From positions 1-15,330 of the forward strand of contig CAZCGA010000143.1 of NCBI GenBank assembly GCA_964498075.1: 15,330 nt of DNA, read 5' to 3'. Shown here one piece after another: positions 12,644 to 15,330 of this stretch. Source of the stretch: CAZCGA01 sp964498075. Lineage in GTDB: Bacteria > Desulfobacterota > Binatia > HRBIN30. The notes beneath the pieces are model-generated. The model had not been told where the DNA came from. It worked only from the letters and a program-made list of their open reading frames with translations, and ran no database searches. The translations under genes were made by a program, and so were the position numbers. The stretch's first letter is position 1, and each line of letters opens with the position of its first letter.

Positions 12644-13124
12644 GCGATCACGCTACCGCAAAGATTCGGAATCGTCTAACGGCGTTCGTCCAAAGAGCTC
12701 AGGGAACCTCGAAAGCCCCAACGGGGCGGCAAGCTCATAGCCCGAGGCAACGCCCCGGGCCGGAGCGGTGCGCGGCCTCCGGGCGCTGAGGCCTACCCAC
12801 CCACCTTCGTCTCCACGTCCCCTTGCGCAGGTGTTGGGCGATGACGATCTGCTGCACCCTGGAACCGTCATAGACGCGGGCGACACGGACGTCGCGCCAG
12901 ATGCGGACCCGCGGCGTGGAGCGAGCGTCAGTCGAACGCTGCCGCCGGCTCAACCACACCGATCAGCGTTGCCACCGGCCGCGAGTGCGCCGAGAGTCAG
13001 CAGGAAAGCCGCGAACCAGTCCGTCGACCTCACGGTCCCCGGCAGTATCTTCGCGCAGTCATCGCAAGCAGGTACGTCCACCTTGACGACTTCAACGCGC
13101 CCGCGGACACTCTTCGTGGCGGCT
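12644..13124. other. Gene-poor stretch with repeat and decayed coding traces
   Basis: No convincing intact gene is seen. At 12715-12793 lies a tandem-hairpin repeat (separate entry). Two minus-strand open frames show protein-like pieces: 12735-12959, containing RIWRDVRVARVYDGSRVQQI, and 12950-13100, containing VPACDDCAKIL with a CxxC pair and then a short hydrophobic run WFAAFLLTLGALAA. The two overlap in different frames and may be fragments of decayed genes or chance. The promoter for module A should lie just right of 12643. Confidence 0.4.
12715..12793. repeat. Three-hairpin intergenic repeat element
   Basis: Three consecutive stem-loops: GCCCC/GGGGC (12715-12719, 12723-12727) with an AAC loop; CCCGAGGC/GCCCCGGG (12741-12748, 12752-12759; 7 of 8 pairs) again with an AAC loop; and GGCCTC/GAGGCC (12774-12779, 12788-12793) with an 8-base loop. 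The GCCCCAACGGGGC plus TAGCCCgaGGCAACGCCCCGGGC layout resembles dispersed repeats seen in Planctomycetes and other high-GC uncultured bacteria. Confidence 0.65.
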
Positions 13125-13481
13125 TCAGAGCGGAAGGAAGGCAATCGTGTCACGCCATTCTTCCGCCGCCGTCGCCTCGCTGACGAGCACCAGCTCCGCG
13201 ATCGCGAGCCCCATCGCGCAATCCTGAGCAATGAGAATCAGTCCCGCCGTCGGCAGGTTCGCGCCAATCCTGTTTCGCGCTTCAGTGCCCATGGTGCGGC
13301 GATCGTGTGAAACCAGAACCCGCCCGTTGCTGGCTGCCCATTTGAGGACCACCGAATCCTCCGCGCCTTCCAGTCCCGCTTCCCGCACGGTGCGGGCGTC
13401 CGCATTCGGTTGCCGGCGGCGGAAGCCGTGGACGATGTGGCCGTTGAAGTCTTCGTCGAAGAGAAATCGAACGCGGCTCAC
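13125..13481 (-). CDS. DUF5615 PIN-like protein, module C
   Basis: A 118-residue protein of the DUF5615 PIN-like group (Mut7-C-like nuclease fold). Hallmarks are the first strand VRFLFDEDFNGHIV (4-17; D9 and D11), AEDSVVLKWAASNGRVLVSHDRRTM in the middle (acidic residues in the AED and HDRR segments), and the C-terminal helix with AIAELV. Members are presumed metal-dependent RNases serving as toxins next to DUF433 proteins. The start is GTG at 13481, overlapping the DUF433 stop (GTGA), so the two genes are translationally coupled. Length and acidic residues are normal, so the protein looks functional. Confidence 0.85.
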   Translation of the reverse strand: MSRVRFLFDEDFNGHIVHGFRRRQPNADARTVREAGLEGAEDSVVLKWAASNGRVLVSHDRRTMGTEARNRIGANLPTAGLILIAQDCAMGLAIAELVLVSEATAAEEWRDTIAFLPL

Positions 13482-13828
13482 GCAGCGTGGTTTCCGGCGC
13501 GCCGGCGCGCGTCCATTCGCCGTCGCAGGTCGGCCAGGAACTTCGCGTGTTGGGTTCTCAGCTCACGGCGTAGTTTCTGGTCCAGCCGCTTCTGTTCTTT
13601 GAGATACGCATCGACTGCCGGGCGGTGCGTCAGATAGAAGTGGATGACGCCGTACACCTGGGCCAGGGAGAGCGCGTCGTAGTCTTGGACGATCTGCTCC
13701 GGTGTCGAGCCCCGCCAGAAGGCGTGGACAACACTGTCGACGGACACGCGCGTGCCGGCAACCCGCCACAGGCCCTCCTTGGTCACCGTGACTACACTGG
13801 TATCCGGCACTGCGATGCGCCGAGGCAT
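13478..13828 (-). CDS. DUF433 protein, putative antitoxin of module C
   Basis: A 116-residue DUF433 protein: RVAGTRVSVDSVVHAFWRGS, then PEQIVQDYDALSLAQVYGVI (residues 22-61), with HFYLTHRPAVDAYL after it. DUF433 has a winged-helix-like DNA-binding fold and commonly sits upstream of a DUF5615 toxin, where it is thought to neutralise the toxin and repress the operon. A Lys/Arg-rich extension of about 35 residues follows the domain (residues 80-116), longer than in minimal members, and could wrap the toxin or bind DNA. The ATG at 13828 has TAGGG eight bases upstream. This is the first gene of the pair. Self-regulation is likely but inferred. Confidence 0.85.
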   Translation of the reverse strand: MPRRIAVPDTSVVTVTKEGLWRVAGTRVSVDSVVHAFWRGSTPEQIVQDYDALSLAQVYGVIHFYLTHRPAVDAYLKEQKRLDQKLRRELRTQHAKFLADLRRRMDARRRAGNHAA

Positions 13829-14148
13829 GCGTGAACCCTACTGCATCAGCCCAGACCCGGCAAGCACGAGCGTGGACCGGAAGCGTCGCAACTACGAGGA
13901 GGCCGAGGAAGCGTTCTACGAATCTGTGAGGCTAGCAGCGCGTTGAAAAACCCCGCCCCGTGCTTCGACAGGCTCAGCATGAGCGGTTCCCCTCCCCGAT
14001 TTCAATGATCTTCTTCCGCTCACCCTGAGCTCGTCGAAGGGTTCCTGATCTTTTTCAACGGGCTGCTAGACTAGTCGAGAAGTTAGTACGTGGACTTTCG
14101 CACTCTCTGACGGGGCCTGTCTAGTGCCGGAAGGCGTAGGGATCAAGG
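13829..14148. other. Spacer with MITE-like element and IS end
   Basis: A 320-bp stretch without a supported gene. The left part (13829-13931) should carry the promoter of the DUF433/DUF5615 pair. It is followed by the MITE-like inverted repeat (13932-14069) and by about 80 bp of probable 3' end of the insertion sequence. One plus-strand frame of 39 codons (13827-13946) ends inside the repeat and is not supported. Confidence 0.5.
13932..14069. repeat. MITE-like inverted-repeat element, about 138 bp
   Basis: The ends CTAGCAGCGCGTTGAAAAA (13932-13950) and TTTTTCAACGGGCTGCTAG (14051-14069) are inverted repeats with one mismatch in 19. Inside, 13962-13986 (GCTTCGACAGGCTCAGCAT...) and 14016-14040 (CCGCTCACCCTGAGCTCGTC...) are a second imperfect inverted pair, so the whole can fold into one long hairpin. 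The TTCGACAGGCTCAG / CTGAGC...TCGAAGG phrase recurs in dispersed repeats of many environmental genomes. CTAG occurs at both ends and again at 14071, a possible target duplication. Confidence 0.75.
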
Positions 14149-15330
14149 CTATGTTGCATAGGCGAGGGCGTCGATGAAAGGGGCGAGGAATTTCGGTGAG
14201 AGCGATTGGCGATCGCAGTTGGAGAAAATTGTGTTGCTCCAGAGTGCGCGGCGCAGCGTGGCGAGGGCGTCGATGAAGGACGGGGTTCGTTTCAGCGGGT
14301 ACCACGGGAGACGGAGCCAGGTTGTAGAGGCGCCGGCGCAGGCGATGTAGCACAGCCAGACGACAGAGGAGAGCCACAGGGAGAGCGCGGCGGCGCGCTC
14401 GGGGCCCTTGCCCTTCCAGCACTGGGGATGCTCGCCGCCGAGGTACTGCTTGGTGTTGCGGAAGGTGTCTTCGATGGACCAGCGGCCGGCGTACTGCGTA
14501 GCGACCGCGCTGCTCTGCGCGTCGATGTCGGTGGTGAAGAAGAAGTCGTCGTGCTGTTTGCCCTCGGGGTCGCGCACGATGACCAGGCGCACGAGGTGGT
14601 CGGGGCAGGTGTGATACCAGAGCACGGTTTGCGAATAGAGCAGGCGTTCGACCGGCTGACCGCGCATGTCGATCACGGTGCGCTGCCAGTGCGCGGGACG
14701 GAGTCTGGCGGCGAGCTGGTCGGGGGTTGGTAGCCGACGGCCTTTCTTGCGGGGACGCCCGCGGCGGCCCTGGCGGCGGGGCGGAGCCATTTCGAAGAGC
14801 GCGGCATCGCGGCGCAGGCGCGAGGTGAAGTGGGTGCGCGGCAGCTGGCGCCCGGCCAGGCAGGCATACGCGCCGTCGGCGCACAGATGAAAGCGCCGTT
14901 GGGGGAACCAGTCGGCCAGCTCACGGATCATGTCTTCGGCCAGCGCGGCGTGGGACTTGCCGCCCTTGCGGTACACGCGCACATTGATGGGCAGGCCCAG
15001 CGGTTCCCCGCCCCAGGGCGCCTGCACGCGCAGGGTGAGCACGATCAGGTTGAGTCCCCAAGCGTAGACGACGTGTTTGGCGCTGGAGCGCACGGCATCG
15101 CGGAAGGTTCCGGCCCCGTTCACGCGGCGACCGGCTTTGTGAAAGAGCGTGTCGTCCAGATCGAGGGGGACCACCCGTTCGGGGCCGGGGGAGAAGCAGG
15201 CGAGCAGGGTTTCCACCAGCAGCCGCCAGAGGCGGGCCATTTCCCAGGCGCCCGTGCGGAGCAGCCGGTGGTAGGCGTCGTGGGCGTGGCGCTGCGTGGG
15301 CTCGATCCGGCGCAGCATGCCGGTCACCGT
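14070..15330 (-). mobile_element. Partial IS4/IS701-like insertion sequence
   Basis: The transposase gene and about 80 bp beyond its stop. The left boundary is approximate: no terminal inverted repeat can be confirmed because the other end lies outside the window. AGTTAGTACGTGGACTTTCG (14081-14100) is a candidate terminal sequence by position only. Confidence 0.6.
14149..15330 (-). CDS. DDE transposase, IS4/IS701-like, 5'-partial
   Basis: The frame is open at the right edge (the codon before GTG 15327 is sense), so the N-terminus lies outside the window; about 393 residues are visible. Catalytic residues can be placed: the first Asp in VPLDLDDTLFHKAG, the second D in HLCADGAYACL, and the Glu in YAGRWSIEDTFRNTKQYLGG, a Y-(2)-R-(3)-E-(6)-K type signature of IS4-like enzymes. 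A basic insert QGRRGRPRKKGRRL lies between the second Asp and the Glu. The region VVYAWGLNLIVL is typical of DDE_5/IS701 relatives. No internal stop or frameshift is seen, so the element may be active. It would cut and paste its own IS. It borders the MITE-like element, but the visible ends do not obviously match it. Confidence 0.88.
   Translation of the reverse strand, partial: TVTGMLRRIEPTQRHAHDAYHRLLRTGAWEMARLWRLLVETLLACFSPGPERVVPLDLDDTLFHKAGRRVNGAGTFRDAVRSSAKHVVYAWGLNLIVLTLRVQAPWGGEPLGLPINVRVYRKGGKSHAALAEDMIRELADWFPQRRFHLCADGAYACLAGRQLPRTHFTSRLRRDAALFEMAPPRRQGRRGRPRKKGRRLPTPDQLAARLRPAHWQRTVIDMRGQPVERLLYSQTVLWYHTCPDHLVRLVIVRDPEGKQHDDFFFTTDIDAQSSAVATQYAGRWSIEDTFRNTKQYLGGEHPQCWKGKGPERAAALSLWLSSVVWLCYIACAGASTTWLRLPWYPLKRTPSFIDALATLRRALWSNTIFSNCDRQSLSPKFLAPFIDALAYAT

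Noticed and set aside
13827..13946. 39-codon plus-strand frame with an acidic helix (NYEEAEEAFYE)
   Set aside because: No ribosome site, start overlaps the DUF433 start in a GCATGC palindrome, and the stop lies in the MITE-like repeat; could be a fragment but unsupported.

Overview
This is a high-GC bacterial chromosome segment, most likely from an uncultured, metabolically versatile soil or sediment bacterium. The mix of aminoglycoside-phosphotransferase-like, MaoC, MhpA-like monooxygenase, deoxyhypusine-synthase-like and VapC genes resembles genomes of the deltaproteobacterial/Binatota sort. That placement is an inference from gene content only; no rRNA, tRNA or marker gene is present. The window falls into a conserved-looking metabolic half (1-10.0 kb) and an accessory half rich in toxin-antitoxin modules, repeats and a transposase (10.0-15.3 kb).

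Metabolic half. A plus-strand pair encodes a diiron-type beta-lactamase-fold protein and a cupin, coupled by an ATGA overlap. A minus-strand kinase-fold phosphotransferase and a plus-strand MhpA-like flavin monooxygenase diverge from a 113-bp spacer (2296-2408). Next comes a minus-strand group, transcribed in the order MaoC double-hotdog protein, class II cyclic-nucleotide phosphodiesterase-like hydrolase, then a SLOG-like Rossmann protein; gaps are 45 and 96 bp. A plus-strand group follows: ChbG/HpnK-type deacetylase, a small one-pass membrane protein, a deoxyhypusine-synthase homologue with its catalytic lysine, and a CysQ-type phosphatase.

Accessory half. On the minus strand are a retropepsin-like (clan AA) protein with a run-on C-terminus, a secreted SnoaL/NTF2-fold protein, and three toxin-antitoxin-like modules. 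Module C is a DUF433 gene followed by a DUF5615 PIN-like gene, with a GTGA overlap. Module A is a full PIN protein followed by a small partner. Module B is an N-terminally truncated PIN gene followed by a second small partner. The last 16 codons of the module B partner lie in a hairpin built like an integron attC site, with an unpaired base, suggesting that module B was carried on a gene cassette. A 5'-truncated IS4/IS701-like transposase runs off the right edge, preceded by a MITE-like inverted-repeat element of about 138 bp.

Repeats are the other theme. GC-rich palindromes or tandem-hairpin elements occur at 5886-5951, 6454-6492, 7939-8020, 10046-10064, 12715-12793 and 13932-14069. The one at 5886-5951 lies in frame inside the MaoC gene and encodes an extra linker between its two hotdog domains.
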